The notes beneath the pieces are model-generated. The model was not told the DNA's origin. It searched no databases and was given only the letters and a program-made list of their open reading frames with translations. Shown piece after piece: positions 48,119 to 61,769 of a stretch of 64,000 bases of DNA. The DNA is from Hepsetus odoe. Lineage: Eukaryota; Chordata; Actinopteri; Characiformes; Hepsetidae. A program made the translations under genes and the position numbers. The stretch covers positions 13,238,215 through 13,302,214 of the forward strand of contig CM029384.1 of the NCBI GenBank assembly GCA_017165825.1, given 5' to 3'. Position 1 is the stretch's first letter, and each line of letters begins with the position of its first letter.

Positions 48119-50984
48119 TTCTCTGGGCATGCAATTCTATTATCTTTTTAAAAATACAACCACACTGTTTAACTTATAACACCAATTGCAGTACTTTTGT
48201 CCATTCCTTAAAAGTTAAAGTGTGTAACTGTCATTTTTGACGGAAACATTCTTCAGTAAGCCAAGGGTATTTGACATGCTCATTTCACTATATCTCTCAT
48301 GTCTTGCATCTCTGTGGACTTGGCTGATTGGAATTCATTTGTTTGTCTTTTTTGGCTCTCGTCAAATTTCTTCCCTTAATTTACGTGGTCTGCATGCTTT
48401 GCTTATCCCTTAATCTAAATAATTTAAGGCCAGCTCCCAAATTTGAATTGTTTGTAGAGATATTTCAGGCAGAGGGAGGGATCATGCTGCAGAGCAGAAG
48501 ATAAGAAATGTCTTTGAGATAATGGGAGATGATGATTTGGCCTGTCTGGGGAACTGACCAAAAAAAAAAAAACTGATAAACTGAAAGAGCCCTAACAGAA
48601 GACAATACACTCACTCTCCCTGGTCCTTCACAGCTTGGGAGAGAAAATGTGCTTAAATCTTGCTGGATCTTCTTTGTGTTTAGCTTTCAAATTGGTGATA
48701 AATGCGATTTCATGGGTGTTTGGAAATTCTTCCTGTAAATATGAGGCAGTCATGCTCTTGGGTCATGGCAGCTGGATTTTTAAATTATATAATATTGTTT
48801 GGGAGGTAGAAACTGCTCATCTGTCTTTCAGCTCTGCTCTGTTGAAACTGGAGAGCAAGACCTTATGTTCCCCTTTATGAATAAAATGTAATGTTATATG
48901 TTGATGGTGTTTTCCAATATAAGAACAGAATATGTTCAGTATTTTTGCATTTTTACATATTTGTGCGGTGACTGCCATTTGTACAAGTTAGATGTCTTTT
49001 TTTTTTCTTGATAGTGTTTTAAGTGTTTTAAGTCATTTTCGTGTTAAATTACTGTCCAGTGTTCAAGAGGGAGCTCTACAACCTGTGCCTTTATGTGCTG
49101 AAAAGAAATCTTGATGTTATAGTACAGGTGGCTCCTCCACTCAAACACACCCACTAAATCTGGTGTAAAATAGATCAGCTGATCCAGATTTAGATTTAAT
49201 ATTGTTTCAGTAAGGAGGTACATAGCTCCAGGACCATAGCTACGCATTCCTGCAACAGAAGAACCACTTTTTCCATAAATTGCCTTTCAGTGGTTTACTG
49301 TTTTTGTAAAGGAAATATCTGAACATGAAGAACCTTTTTAGAGTGTAAAGAATTTAGCAGTAAGTGAAAGATAACCCAATGAAACAAATGGGCCAACTAC
49401 ATTATTCTTACCCGTTTATATTTTGAGAAAGATGAACCAATATTACAGAGCAGTGTGTGCCCAAAAAAGAACCTCTAGAATAAGCAGTTCATTTAAAGGC
49501 AGATTTATTGCTGGGGTTTAGTGCCTCCAAAACCTGACACTTCAGCCAAGGAGATGGGAGCTGTAAAGCGTTCACCCACCCCATTTTTCAACCAATGGGA
49601 TGAAAATTGTACAGATGCAGGAAATTCAGGAGTAGTCAACCATTATAGATAACTCCAAGAGCAAGGCATGTATTTGACCACAAAGTCACAAAAAAAGTAG
49701 AATTTTTACATTTACATCTCTTTTACATTGGAGAATTTTAATGTTCACTAATTTCCAGCATCAGTAAAACACTGAACCACAATTGTGTTCATGGCGAGGC
49801 TGTAATAAGAACTTAATGGAACGATTAATTCTAAATACTAAGGGCAAATTCTAGAGAAAAATGTGAGGACATATATCTGTGAACTGGGAACTTGGTCAGG
49901 CAGAAATAACTTTTTTACAAACAATGATTAAAGAAATTATGCTTTTGGAACAGAAAAAGCAAAGAAATAACTAACAGAAATGTGCAAAGTCTTGACGTGA
50001 GCATGTCCTTCCACCAAATTCCAGAGTTGATGCTCTTCTTTACTGAAGAATAGAACAAATTCCTCCAAGATTATGTGCAGGAATGATCAACAAGTACAGG
50101 AAATGTTTAATTGCTGTTAATGTTGCAACAGGTTACAACAGATACTGAAAACAATGGTTAACATACTTTTGTCACCGACAGATTTGTAATACTGGACGTG
50201 ATATTTTTGTTATATATGGATGTGATATTTTTCTCATATTTCTTTAAAAGGGGCCTCTTTACCTACTTTTAGAATATTTGTGAAATCTGATGAGGCTTAA
50301 GCTCATTTCATATAGAAATACAGAAAGTCATAGCAACATAACAAACATACAATTATTTTTGCTTTTTTGCCACTCCACCTGCACCAGCTTCACAATTTTG
50401 TTCTCACAGAAATTTGTGTTCCAGGGTTTTAGCTTTATCATACACTTTTGCCACCATTAGGCAATCGAAATCTAACATGTACTGAACTGGCTTATTTCAT
50501 AAAGATGATGGTGAGACTTTTCAAGATATACTGAATAGTCATATAATATTATGATTCTTTACCTATTTGCAATGGTCATTTACCTGAAATGTATTTATAG
50601 TTCAATGGGTATTTCGTGTAACATTACATAAAGGGTCTTTCAACTTTCTTTACGCTCAAATCAAATTTAAAAAGAACCATCTGTTGACACATTGCAAATA
50701 ATAAAAGGTTGTTGGCTGTTTGGACACATGCTTTATATCTGCATGCTAATAGTCCAAATTTCCTCATACAGGTTATGCAAACAACCATGTTATTATCAGA
50801 AAAGTAACACAAAGCATACAAAAAAGCCAGGCTGAAATGAATCTCTGAAGAAAAGGACACTTAATGAGCCAGTATCTTACTCTAGTGGACATTCTTGTGG
50901 CAATGTGATCTTGTGAAACTGTAGCAGTGTTTATGTTTGTTCAATTACTTTACAGGAACAGATGTGGGCATCCTGCCAATGAGT
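48119..50984. other. Unassigned sequence
   Basis: No supported gene or mobile element. Confidence 0.5.
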
Positions 50985-52045
50985 CAAATCAAATCAGTTT
51001 TATTTATACGGTGCTTTTTACAACTGTTGTCACCATGCTGCTTTACAGAATCTGGGTCCATATCCCAAGTGAGTAGGCCAAGGGCAACAGAAGCAAAGAA
51101 AAATTCTGTAAAACTGGAGGAAGAAACCTTGGGAGGAACCAAGACTCAAAAGAAGAATCCATCCCCCTCTGGTCAACAATGGATCATTAAGAAAGAAAAG
51201 AAAGAGACAGTGCATTTTATAAGGTAATAGATTTAGCAATGAGTGAATAAAGTATGAGTGACTATAGAAGTGTATAGAAGTGTCTGTTTTCAAAATTTTG
51301 GGAACTGTTAGAAAGCCAGCACCTTGCAATCTAAGTGAGCGTGAAGGTTCATAACTGGAGATAAGCTCAGAGAGATACTTGGGAGCGAGGCCATTTAGGG
51401 CTTTGTAAATCAGAAGTAAAACTTTATAGTCCATGAGGAATTTAACAGGAAGCCTGTGAAGTCTAGATAATATCAGGCAAATGAGATAAAATTTTTTTGA
51501 AGACTCTAGTTGCTGCTTTCTGCTAACGTAAGTTCATGAAGGCTTTTACTGGAACATCCTGACAGCAGGGCATTACGCTAAACTAGTCTTGAGGTGATAA
51601 AAGCATGTATTAATATTTCTGCATCATGTAGTGTGAGTGCACTTCTAAGTTTAGCAATGTTTATCAGGTGAAGAAAGCAGTTTTAGTAATATTTCCAATG
51701 TATGTATCTAAAGATAGATCCCAGTCAATTGGGACACCCAGGCTTTTGACAGTGGGTAAAGGATTAACTGTAAAATTAGTCAAATCTAGCATTAAACCTG
51801 ACAGTTTGTCTCTAGCAAATATGGACCTAGCAAAAGAACATCTGTCTTTTCAGAATTTAACATAAGAAACTTTAGTGACATCCACTCTATTATTTCTCTT
51901 ACACAATCCTCAGTCTTTTTTAGTTTGAGTTTATCATCTGGTTTAGCTGACATCCATAATTGTGTATCATCAGCGCAACAGTGGAACATTGATTGTGTGT
52001 TCCTCTCTCTTCCATTTGCACTGAATGCAGCCATTAGAGTGAACT
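50985..52045 (-). mobile_element. L2-type LINE, degraded
   Basis: The minus strand encodes CADDTQLWMSAKPDD near 51945-51975 (the YADD position changed to CADD) and LNSEKTDVLLLG near 51855. The 3' part has KVLLLIYKALNGLAPKYLSEL and SRSLRLQGAGFL. The 3' end at 50985-51010 has the AATCAAATC and TTTATTTATA tail form. Many frame breaks; 5'-truncated. Confidence 0.88.
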
Positions 52046-53671
52046 CAACCACAGCTTAAGACTATCAAAAAAAAAAAAAAAAAAAAAAAAAGACCATGAA
52101 TGCAAGTGACCATGAGTTTTGATCAACCAGGGCATGTTCCTCTGTTTGGCTTGTCTTAGAAGTATCTGCACCAATTTCATTCAGTCATAGGATTCGCTTC
52201 TCTTTAGCTATACTATGTAGCTGCAATTACATAATTCAAAAATAATGACATAACCAATTATGCAAAGAATTAGTGAAATTAGGTCAGGTTTAGTCATTTA
52301 ATTTGATATCTGCAAAAGCTGTTTATGATTTTTACAGTATAAGATTAAGAAGAATAAGTATTAGACCTAATCAAATTGTGATAAAAAAAAAATCAATTTG
52401 TAATACATTACACATTATATTCTTCTACTTCGTCCTTTCACTAATGTGACATCAATTGCATGTTTTGAATCTGCAATCAGCAATGGGTAAGGGGTAACAA
52501 ATCAAACATATAGCATGTCTTCTTATTGTCGCTGCTTACAGCAGCCTCTATGTAATTTACCGAAAAAGGAGCAACTGCACTTCTATCCATTATGTCAATT
52601 TCACCATCAACTTACTAAAAATGTGAGTCACCACAATGCATTATTGATTCATAAAAGAAATCTGAAGCATTTATCTAAATACATCCTTGAAACAGACGCT
52701 GCCTCTATCGCCAAACTCTTCCAAACTCTCCATAATTATGGCTCCCCAGGGAGCTCCTACAGAAAAAAAGAGGGAATGGAGTCGGTTTGTTTGGATTTCT
52801 CCTATCCTCATTACCAGCATGTTGACTGGGTCACAGAGTTTATTTTTCTTGTTAGTTTTGTTATTGTATGTAATTAATCTTGAGATAATGGTAATAGTAT
52901 GGTTCCCCCACAAGCTCAATGGTGACCAGAAGGCTCCCAAAATTGTCTCTATTATTTAACTGGAAGACAGATAAGGCATTCAGATAAGGCATTCTGACCC
53001 CCCCCCCCCCCCCCCACGAAAGGAAATGCCGCCAGGTGAATGGGGGCAAGATATTATCTCACAGGAAGATCTTAAGGCTTTTGATTTCACAGTCTGGTCA
53101 TCTGCAATTTGCATAACGTTCCATGAATCTGCAACATGACTACAAAATATGTTTGAAAGTATCGCTTACTAAGGAGAAGAAATAAAAACGAAATAATGAC
53201 ATTTAACAAATAAATAAATAATGACAGGAAAAGTCAGAATAATGGCTTACAATAAAGATTTCTTGTAACACCTAACTTAGATATTCCATAATTAAGCTAA
53301 ACATAGCTTGAATTAACTAAACTTTGTTAAACTTTAATTCAACTTTGAACATGGTGTGATCACAGTGCTCCCTCTAGGCCTGAAGGTAAAGGTGAAATGA
53401 GATGTTGAAGATATTTCACTAAACATTGGACACCTTGACACACTGGTTGACCACAAAAGTTTTAAAGTCAGACCAACTGTCACATACCTACATGCCTTTA
53501 CAAACCATAATTCAGACATCCAGTAGACAAACTGATGTTTCAGGCTGACCTGAATTTGTTCCACTGTTAATGTTGTAGATAATGTGATCCCACCTGGTTT
53601 TAGTATGGCATGAAGTGCTTCGGGGAATAAGCACAATTTGTGGGCGATAATGGAAAAATAACTGTCTTCTT
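52046..53671. other. Unassigned sequence with A25 and C18 runs
   Basis: An A run lies at 52067-52091 and a C run at 52998-53015, the latter preceded by a duplicated CAGATAAGGCATTC. No gene is supported. Confidence 0.55.
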
Positions 53672-53672
53672 C

Positions 53673-53737
<65 letters not shown>
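53672..53737 (+). repeat. (CT)n microsatellite
   Basis: About 30 CT units with two interruptions. The reverse strand yields a false Arg-Glu repeat frame. It also acts as a polypyrimidine tract before the acceptor-like site at 53749-53750. Confidence 0.95.
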
Positions 53738-53743
<6 letters not shown>

Positions 53744-53786
53744 TTTACAGCCGATCAAGGATGTGTTTAATGGATGTAGCTCTGTG

Positions 53787-54969
53787 GTAAGCCCATCTGG
53801 TTTGAGTTCACCCTGTCCCCTGGACTCTGATGGAATGGCCTGGCATTCGATGAACTGAACTATTACTGGAAAGTTGGGCTTAGTGCAGTGAAAACTCAAA
53901 GCCGAGGACATGTACACGCACATGCACATGCACACACTCACCTTTACTTGAGTTAAAATCCTGCACTGCATTCATACATGCAAAGTGACTAACAAAATGT
54001 GAGGAGCCTGGGGCAAGGTATGAGTTTTAAAAATGCTTTATTCACATTTACTGCCACAAATAGAACATTTATAAGCCAAGCTGATCTTGTTTTTTTATTT
54101 TTGAATAGCGAGGCAACCATGATGTGTGCCTTATGTTTTTTTGTCTTTTTTAATAGGTAAATTAACATTTTGCGGCCCGTTAAATAGTTTGTGGTGTATA
54201 GTATGTGTGTGAAAGAGAATCAGAGAAGTCTGGAAGAAGCACACTAAACAAATCTGAACTTTGAATTCCTGTGACTGTATTTCTTGTAATAGCCTCTAGA
54301 CTTGTAGGCCTCTGTGACTTTATACTATGTACATAAGCCCTTTTTATCTTTGTCTTTTTTTCTGTTGTTACCAGTCACTTCCAATTACCAACAGCTGTTT
54401 GAACTAATACAAGCAAAAAGGTCCTCTCAGTACTCTAGGGTATATTTCCTTAAATTAAACTTGCACAGAAATGATCTCAAACCTCAGGTCAATACTATCC
54501 TAATGGCACTAATATGATTAAGGTCAAGAACACCATCATGAAAACATGATCCATCTGTGGTTTTCAGTTATAATGGAGGCTGACATGGGATTGTCTGCAT
54601 CTTTGTGTTTGCACTGATTTTAACAAAGTAAGCAAATGTATCTTCAGACTTCCTGCTTGGTTTCTGGAAACATCATGTTTGTACTGACAAAAATAACATG
54701 CACTATTAACATCTATATAGAATGTTTTATAAAAGTGATAAAACATACCAACTATAAGCTACACAACTAATAACATTTGAATTACCAAGATATATTCATA
54801 TAAAATTTAAGGCTACCTTTCCTGAACTGGTTCAAGAGACTGATCATGTTTTCCAGGACATGAAGGTAGCATCAAGCTATTTTTGAACAGTAGAATTCTG
54901 ATTAGCTTGGGGCCATGTTGAGAAGTCTGAAGCTTTCTGTGAAACACAGCTTACATAGTAAAGTACACA
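53787..54969. other. Unassigned sequence
   Basis: No supported gene or mobile element. Confidence 0.5.
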
Positions 54970-55320
54970 TACACCAATCGGCCAAAAAACAAAAGTCACT
55001 TACCTATTATTATGGAAGGGCCCTCATGTCACCAATACAGCTCTGACCCATCAGAGTATAGACGCCACAAAATCTATCAAGAATGCCAGAACCTAAGGTT
55101 TCCACAGTGGAACACCGCCCCGAGTGTCACACTTTCCCCAACTGTTGAGTACCTTCTCTTTCCCAGCTCAGTGATGTACTGTACATGCACCCAGCCTCCC
55201 ACATGATGTAAAGAAATGTTATCCAAAAGACCAGAACCCCTTCTTCCATTGTTTGTTAGCCATGATCACAATCGCTCGGATCATTATGATTGCCTGTTTT
55301 CCGGCTTCCAACATGTCACC
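54970..55320 (+). mobile_element. DNA transposon relic (TACACCAATCGGCCA end)
   Basis: The start ACACCAATCGGCCAAAAAAC and inner blocks CAGCTCTGACCCATCAG and ATCACAATCGCTCGGATCAT are recognisable parts of a widespread teleost DNA transposon. The right end is truncated or decayed. No open frame survives. Confidence 0.6.
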
Positions 55321-55336
55321 TATAAGATCTGAGGGT

Positions 55337-56455
55337 TCTTCTTCTTCTCTCTCTTTCAGCTACTCCTGTTAGGGGTTATCACAGCAGATCATCTGTCTCG
55401 ATTTCGTATGATCCTCTTTGGTCTTTCTCTTTTACACCGACCACCAATATGTACTCTCTCACATCCATACATCCTCTCTTTGGCCTTCCTCTTCTCTTCC
55501 CTGGCAGTTCCCCTCTGCTCTACTTGCCAGAAAATCTCTCTAACTTTCTAGGGTCTGCACATGCTGCTTAAAGTCCTTAGGGATGCTTGTCAACCTGTCC
55601 ATCACCACTGCAAACAAGAATGGGCTCATTGCTGATCTTTGATCTAATCCTATTGCTATTTTAAATACACCTATCAATCCTATTGCAGACTTCACCACTG
55701 TCATGCTGCCTTCATACACAGTTCTCTGCCACTCCTCTTTTCCTCGTACATGCTCCAACACCTCTCTAGGCACCCTTTCATATGTTTTCTCCACAAACAC
55801 ACTCCTTCTGACCTTCTCTATACTTTTCTGCCAACACCCTCAAAGCAAACATTGCATCTGAAGTGTTCTCGGCATGAAACCACACTGCTGCTCACTAATC
55901 ATCACCTCTTTTCTTAACCTAGGTTCCACTACTCTTTCCCATAACTTCATGCTGTGGCAGATCAACTTTATCCCTCTATAGTTACCTCTGCACATCACCT
56001 TCATTCTTGGTACCAGTACATTTCTCCACTCCTCAGGCATCCTCTCACTTTCCAAGATTGTGTTAAAAATTCTGGTTAGAATCTATACTGCCATCTCTTC
56101 CTAAACACCTCCAGCTTTTCCATTCTTCATTCTCTTCATTTCTGTCCCTTACTCCTACCTTGTTTTTCCGCAGCATTTCCTTGTTCACTGTCCTCACATC
56201 ATTCAACCTTTTCTCACTCTCATTCTTTTCATTCACCAGCCCCACATAGTTTTCCTTCCATCTGCTCAACATGCTCTATTTACTTGTGAGTATGTTTCCA
56301 TTTGATCTTTTATCACACTGACCTGCTGCACATCATTCCCAGCTTTGTCTTTCTGTCTAGCCAATCGGTAAAGGTCCTGTTCTCCCTCCTTACTGTCCAG
56401 CCTCTCATACAATTCACCAAACACCTTATCTATAGTCTTCACCAACTCTTTACAG
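55337..56455 (-). mobile_element. RTE-type LINE, internally deleted
   Basis: From right to left the minus strand reads LYRLARQKDKAG (about 56350-56385), then the linker block LSRWKENYVGLVNEKNESEK. After it come ISEQQCGFMPR (about 55880) and the reverse transcriptase block EKTYERVPREVLEHV with SPFLFAVVMDRLT near 55600. The FADD region is lost, and a stub of the 3' end with the GAA tail lies at 55337-55520. Many stops. Confidence 0.88.
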
Positions 56456-57349
56456 TTTTAACAATTTTTTGCTCTCGTTTCAAGTACTACTTTGGAAAAA
56501 TACTTAAGTAATGCAAAAATTTACAAATACTTAAGGATTGCCCCCCTGATAGAATATAATGTATGAAAACAAATGTTTTAGAGAAACCAGTTTCACTTTC
56601 ATTTGTTTGAGTTTTATCATTATAAGTGAATGCAGAGAAGCAGTGTATAAATCATGTTCACTGTTCCAGGGAATTAAATGATGACATCATTTGTGTGACT
56701 ATATTTGGTATGGAGTGATGGGCCTGCATATTTAAGGAAACTGATAAAATCTTCAAAAGTATGAATACCAGGCCTACATAATTGTCAGAAAAAATGTTCT
56801 CAGCATAAGCGGATTTAAGAAAAGAAAAACGTGGCTAAAACCAGTGCTTTCATTAGTTTTGAACACTCATAAGCTGCTCAGCACAATTTAAGGGACACCT
56901 AATATTTCAATATGTTTTTAACCAAAACATTTTGTAATCCAGCATATTAAAAACTAACCAGGGTTTTTTTGTGAGTATTGCACCAATGCATTTTTCTGAC
57001 ATGCCTCAGTATAATTATATAGCTCAACATGCATGTGGGTGGACATTAACTAACAATGCTGTCATATCACCTAATAGACATTCATGTTTGCAAAGAAATA
57101 TGGGAGAAAATGGTGATATCCTACCCACCCAGAGAGAAAATGGTGAATTGTATGAATAGCAACTGATGGCTGTGGCATTGCTGAGGACTGAGTTTGTGGA
57201 GAAACTCAAAAAACAATTAAATTTTAACCATATGTTCTTTAAAAGAATGTCTCTGGAATGTTTAGTTTATCTACAATAGTGACCAGGGTGTCCTTGGTCC
57301 TTTCTGTTTGCAGTTTGCCTGTTTTTCCATTTGTGTGGGTTTTGTGGGT
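56456..57349. other. Unassigned sequence
   Basis: No supported gene or mobile element. Confidence 0.5.
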
Positions 57350-57500
57350 TCTGCCTAACAAACGAAAAGAACTGAGATCAGCTGAAAGAAGATGGAGGAA
57401 ATTGCATTGCAATGACAATCTCATCTTATATCACTTCATTCTGTCCAAAACTGCATCTGAACTAACCTTTGCAAAGTCAGATTTATCTATCTAGTGGTAT
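57350..57500 (+). mobile_element. L2 LINE fragment
   Basis: The plus strand reads ELRSAERRWRKLHCNDNL, then ILSKTASELTFAKSD. This resembles the connector between endonuclease and reverse transcriptase in teleost L2 elements. It is a short isolated piece. Confidence 0.6.
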
Positions 57501-58880
57501 GGGTTCTATGGTTCTACTCTCAAAGTCTTCTTTGAACAGTGTTGTGTGATAACTCCAAGCCTCCTTTGTGGGGGTTGTTCATGATGTCACTGACAATTAG
57601 TTTTTTTTTTGTTTTTTTTTTCTTACCTGATAACACAAAATTAATTTCACCGGCTGATGTTGTTTTCCTTGATTGACCTGTTCGATTGTGACACTAGGAG
57701 CGTGAGAGAGGGAAAAAAAAGGATGTAAGTGCAGATTGTAATGTTTCAGTGTTTAAATCCAACAAACCGAGATCAGGCAAGCAGAGGTCAAACTGAGGCA
57801 TTCATGCAAAAAATCAGTACAAACAGCAAAAAAAGCCTCAGAAACTCAGCAAATGCTCAGGAGACTCCCTGTCTTTGGAATAGGCCTTTTTACACAATCT
57901 TAATTACATGGGACCCCCCCTGAACTGGGAGTTGCCAAGGATGTTATGCCCAGCATTTGCAAAATACTTATTGTGGCATTTCCCCCTTTTCTCAGCTTTA
58001 AAATTGCATGCTTTCATCAAATGATAGCTCTTAGGTCTTAATGCTGTTTTTTCCTTTTTTAACAGCAAATGCAGCTTTTACAAGTGTGAGTAGATATCAG
58101 ATCAATTTATAGTTTAAACAATCATTTTAACAAGACACAGATGTGTATATATGTGTGAATAATAGATGTCTTATGTCTGACTTCTGTTTCAGCTAACTTG
58201 GAAAACTGGGTGGTCAGATTCAGAAGGTGATATGTTGTATGCAATTAAACATATCTAGATATGTAAAGGCACAATTGAAGCCATAACAAACACAATCTGA
58301 AGCAAGCCCCATTAAAGTCATTGGCAAAGCCTTCTCGGGAAAGTCTTCATAATGAAAAAATCTTTATAGTCTTTTTCCACCCTAGCCATATGTTGATCAA
58401 GGGGAAGATACTAAAATAAGATTTTTAAATTATATTTATTTGAAATAACTTGGCGTTGTTTTAAAAGGCAAGGTTCCAAAATAGTGTGCAAAGTGAAGAT
58501 ATAAATGCTCTTATATCAACACAAAATAAGCAGCACTTTTTTAAATTATGTAATACAACAAAAGCAACTGCATAAAGAAGTCATTGAATTTTGCTCACAT
58601 TTTATGGGGCACAGTCTGCTCCTGAAACCCAAGTAACACAACCGAAACCCAAAGCCAAAACTACTTTTTTACATTAAGCAATGTTCTTGCCACTGAAACC
58701 TATTATGGTAAAAGCTTGTCTTGACTTTCAGGGCCCATAAGTGACCTCAAGGTCCACTAATTATAGTTACATAGATTTTAATGATTAAAACAAAATACAT
58801 TTTTACATGATCTTTTCATAACCTCTCTTTATCCTTTAAATGAGTTGTCTTTGCTACTCTGTCATTAAGACTTGCAAATG
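57501..58880. other. Unassigned sequence
   Basis: No supported gene. T-rich simple sequence at 57601-57622. Confidence 0.5.
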
Positions 58881-59130
58881 GGGTAGCGGTGGCCCAGTGG
58901 TTAGGAAGTTGGTCACAGGATCGGGAAGATTGTGGGTTTAAACCTCTTACCAGAAGGTTGTCCTGAGGTACCCTTGAGCAAGGTACCACCCCTGTCACTG
59001 CTCCCCAGGCACGTTCATAGCTGCTGTATGGTGTTTGTGTGCATGGCTTAAATGCTGAGGTCCAATTTCATTGTGGTTCACTGTGTGCTGTGCTGTAACC
59101 TCACAATGACAAGAATAGTCACTTTCACTT
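58881..59130 (+). mobile_element. tRNA-derived SINE, tail type B
   Basis: The head GGGTAGCGGTGGCCCAGTGG, the middle CCCTTGAGCAAGGTACCACC and the tail CCTCACAATGACAAGAATAG, then TCACTTTCACTT are all present. The flanks TGCAAATG and TTCAAATG suggest a short target-site duplication. Confidence 0.9.
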
Positions 59131-61769
59131 TCAAATGTTTTCTGTTCTGACTGACTGCCCAGTGTTGTGTTTAAGAAAGCAGCAAGACTAAAACCCTCCT
59201 TTTACCCCCCCCCCTCCCCCCTCCTTCATTGTGAAATTACTGCTTTATCACAAAAACAGTGCATTCAGAAATTATTTAGAACTACAGATGGGCCCTTCAT
59301 GTGATAAAATAACCCTTTATAAAGATCAATTTCTGTAACATTGTACATAAGTAACAAACACATAATTGCTGTTTATTGAAAAAAAAGCATTTGCATCAGA
59401 ATGCTATTTTAGGAGTTCTGATCTAGCATGCTTTGCTGTAGAATCTTTGGGAATTTGTAAGTTTTGTACATAAATTTTACTTTCTACATTTTGTCTCTTA
59501 ATATCAAGTAGGCATAAAAGACCTCTTCTAAATAGCATATTGGAGCTACATGTACGATGCGTTGCACTTGGAAAATGATTTGTTGATCCACTAAACATAA
59601 ATGAAGCAGATCCAAGTCATAACCTCTTTTTACACCATCCTTAGTTTCACTTTTAACACCATATAGCATTGTGCTGCAGTAAAGCACTGATTTGATCATG
59701 GTTCACAATTGATAAATGCCCATTTTGGTCTTTTTTTCCCCTGAGAAACTGAGAAGCTGAGAGGTTATTTCTGAAACATTTTGTGTTTGTGTCTGTGCTT
59801 GTGTTTGTCTGTGTGTGGTTATCATTCTGTTCTCTGGAAGGTTTGAAAAGCAGAAGAAAGGCCGCAGCCGCATCATTCAGCAGCTTCTACCACTATTGCA
59901 TAACAATCTGATTGCATTTACAATCCCCAACTGATCTGCTTTTCTGTATGCCTCTCAGTGCTTAATCTAACCACACCCACTTTAATTGAAGTACATTATG
60001 AGACTACACCCGGTCCCCTGACCTCCAGCAAATTTACTGGTGAAGCTCAAGATTATAAAATTCCATAAGGCAAATATAGGCCCTGGAATATCAAAGGGTT
60101 CTAAACAAATGTATGACTACAAAAGGTTTTTGGATTAGACTTTGGAATAGCAGCACTCCAAATCTACTGGGATGCCCTTCAGTCAGATGGTGGTTCACAC
60201 CACGGTAACATGTGGACTTATTTGTAACTTGTGCAGAATGGAAGCTTTTTAGTGTCTGGTTGTACATTAGAAGGTTTTGTAAGGGTTAAAGTAATCTCTA
60301 TGGAAGGGAGTAGCTGAATCTGAATGAAGAGTCTCTTAACAATAAATAATAGGCAGGCATGTGTGTTTTAAGTCAAGCGTGCACCCACTGGTTGAAGTCA
60401 TGTAGGAATGCGGCTCTCCCAAAGGTATGGACATTAAAAGTAGTCACAACAAATATAAATTTGAAAGCTGAAAAAGGGCTGTAATAATATATGTGGTTTT
60501 GGACAGAGCAGATGGAAGAAAGAGCCTTTTGATTCCTTTAAAATTTCCAAGTTGTATGTTTTCCAAAAAATCAAACTTTTCTGTGGCATCAGCCTCTTTG
60601 CAGATAAGTCCCTCAGTAAGTCCTGACCAAAAATAAACTGTTGTCTAAGAATTCTTTCAATTGCATAAAAATAAAGAAGAGTGACCCACTGTGGATCTAG
60701 AAGTGCCCAGGGTAAGGGTTTCTTCTTAAGATGCAATATTTTGAACTACCATTGGCAAAGGGGGTGGCAGAATGGGTATATCCTAAGTGGGAGTGTTATT
60801 ATGAACATCATTGACGGGAATGGGGGTCCATTACCTCACAAGGTCTGATTTGTATGTGTTTACTGGCCTTCCTGTCTCCAGAGACTCCTGAGAAGTCTGT
60901 TTTTGTAGCTGTAATTTCCCTGCTGTTGGGATAAGCTCAGTTTTCTGGGGTAAATAACACACACTATGCTACAATGCCTGGTCTTTAAAGAACCTTCATA
61001 TTTAGATTAGGTGAAATAATCCAAAATGCAGCACCTTTGTCTCACCTATTGGGCCTCTTTTCAACTAAAGTCCCAAATGTTTCCCATGGATATATTGTGC
61101 AATTCCTTGCTGGTGTGGACTTGTGACTAAACGAGGATAGGACAAAACTACAGTACAAAAACACAGTACAAAATTGGCTGACAACTTTGAGCTCTCAGAT
61201 TTGAGCTTTTCTAAATGTTAGCAGGACCAGCAAGCTATAGCTCAAAGACATGAGTTTTTATTGTCACTTTCATGACAGCAGAGCACCGTGATTTTAATGC
61301 TGCACTGTGTTTGCTCAGCAAAAAATGAGTATAACCTATGGTGTCACTATCTTCATATTCTAAAAAAAAAATTGTTTTTAAATTAATAAATAAAAAAACT
61401 CATGGCCCACTCTGATTAGGTCTGACTCACAATAACTCAATTTCCCCCCTCAGTGAACAGAGAAATTGCATTGAGCTGTAGTTGCCCACCACGGACCTAA
61501 ATCACTTCCTTCTAGGCACAAATGGTCCATTAAGTGCCCAAAAAGACATTTGCACACTTCTCTTGAGCTGCCTCTGTCCCAGTCTATAAGCTATTGTGAG
61601 CCTCATGACAGTACTTCCACCAAGTGCTGTGAATGTGCCATCACTGACACTCAGCATCAAATCATTAGGTCAGAGGTTTAAGAGATACTGTTGCAATTTA
61701 GATTTGAGCTGTTTCACATGTTCTCTATTTTGTGTCATGTTGAAATAATGAACAAGGTTTTGTAACAGA
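59131..61769. other. Unassigned sequence
   Basis: No supported gene. A C-rich tract lies at 59205-59223. A short exon-like frame at 59841-59935 is discussed in the findings. Confidence 0.5.

Noticed and set aside
53600..53971. Arg-Glu repeat protein on the minus strand
   Set aside because: It is the reading of a CT microsatellite with no other coding support.
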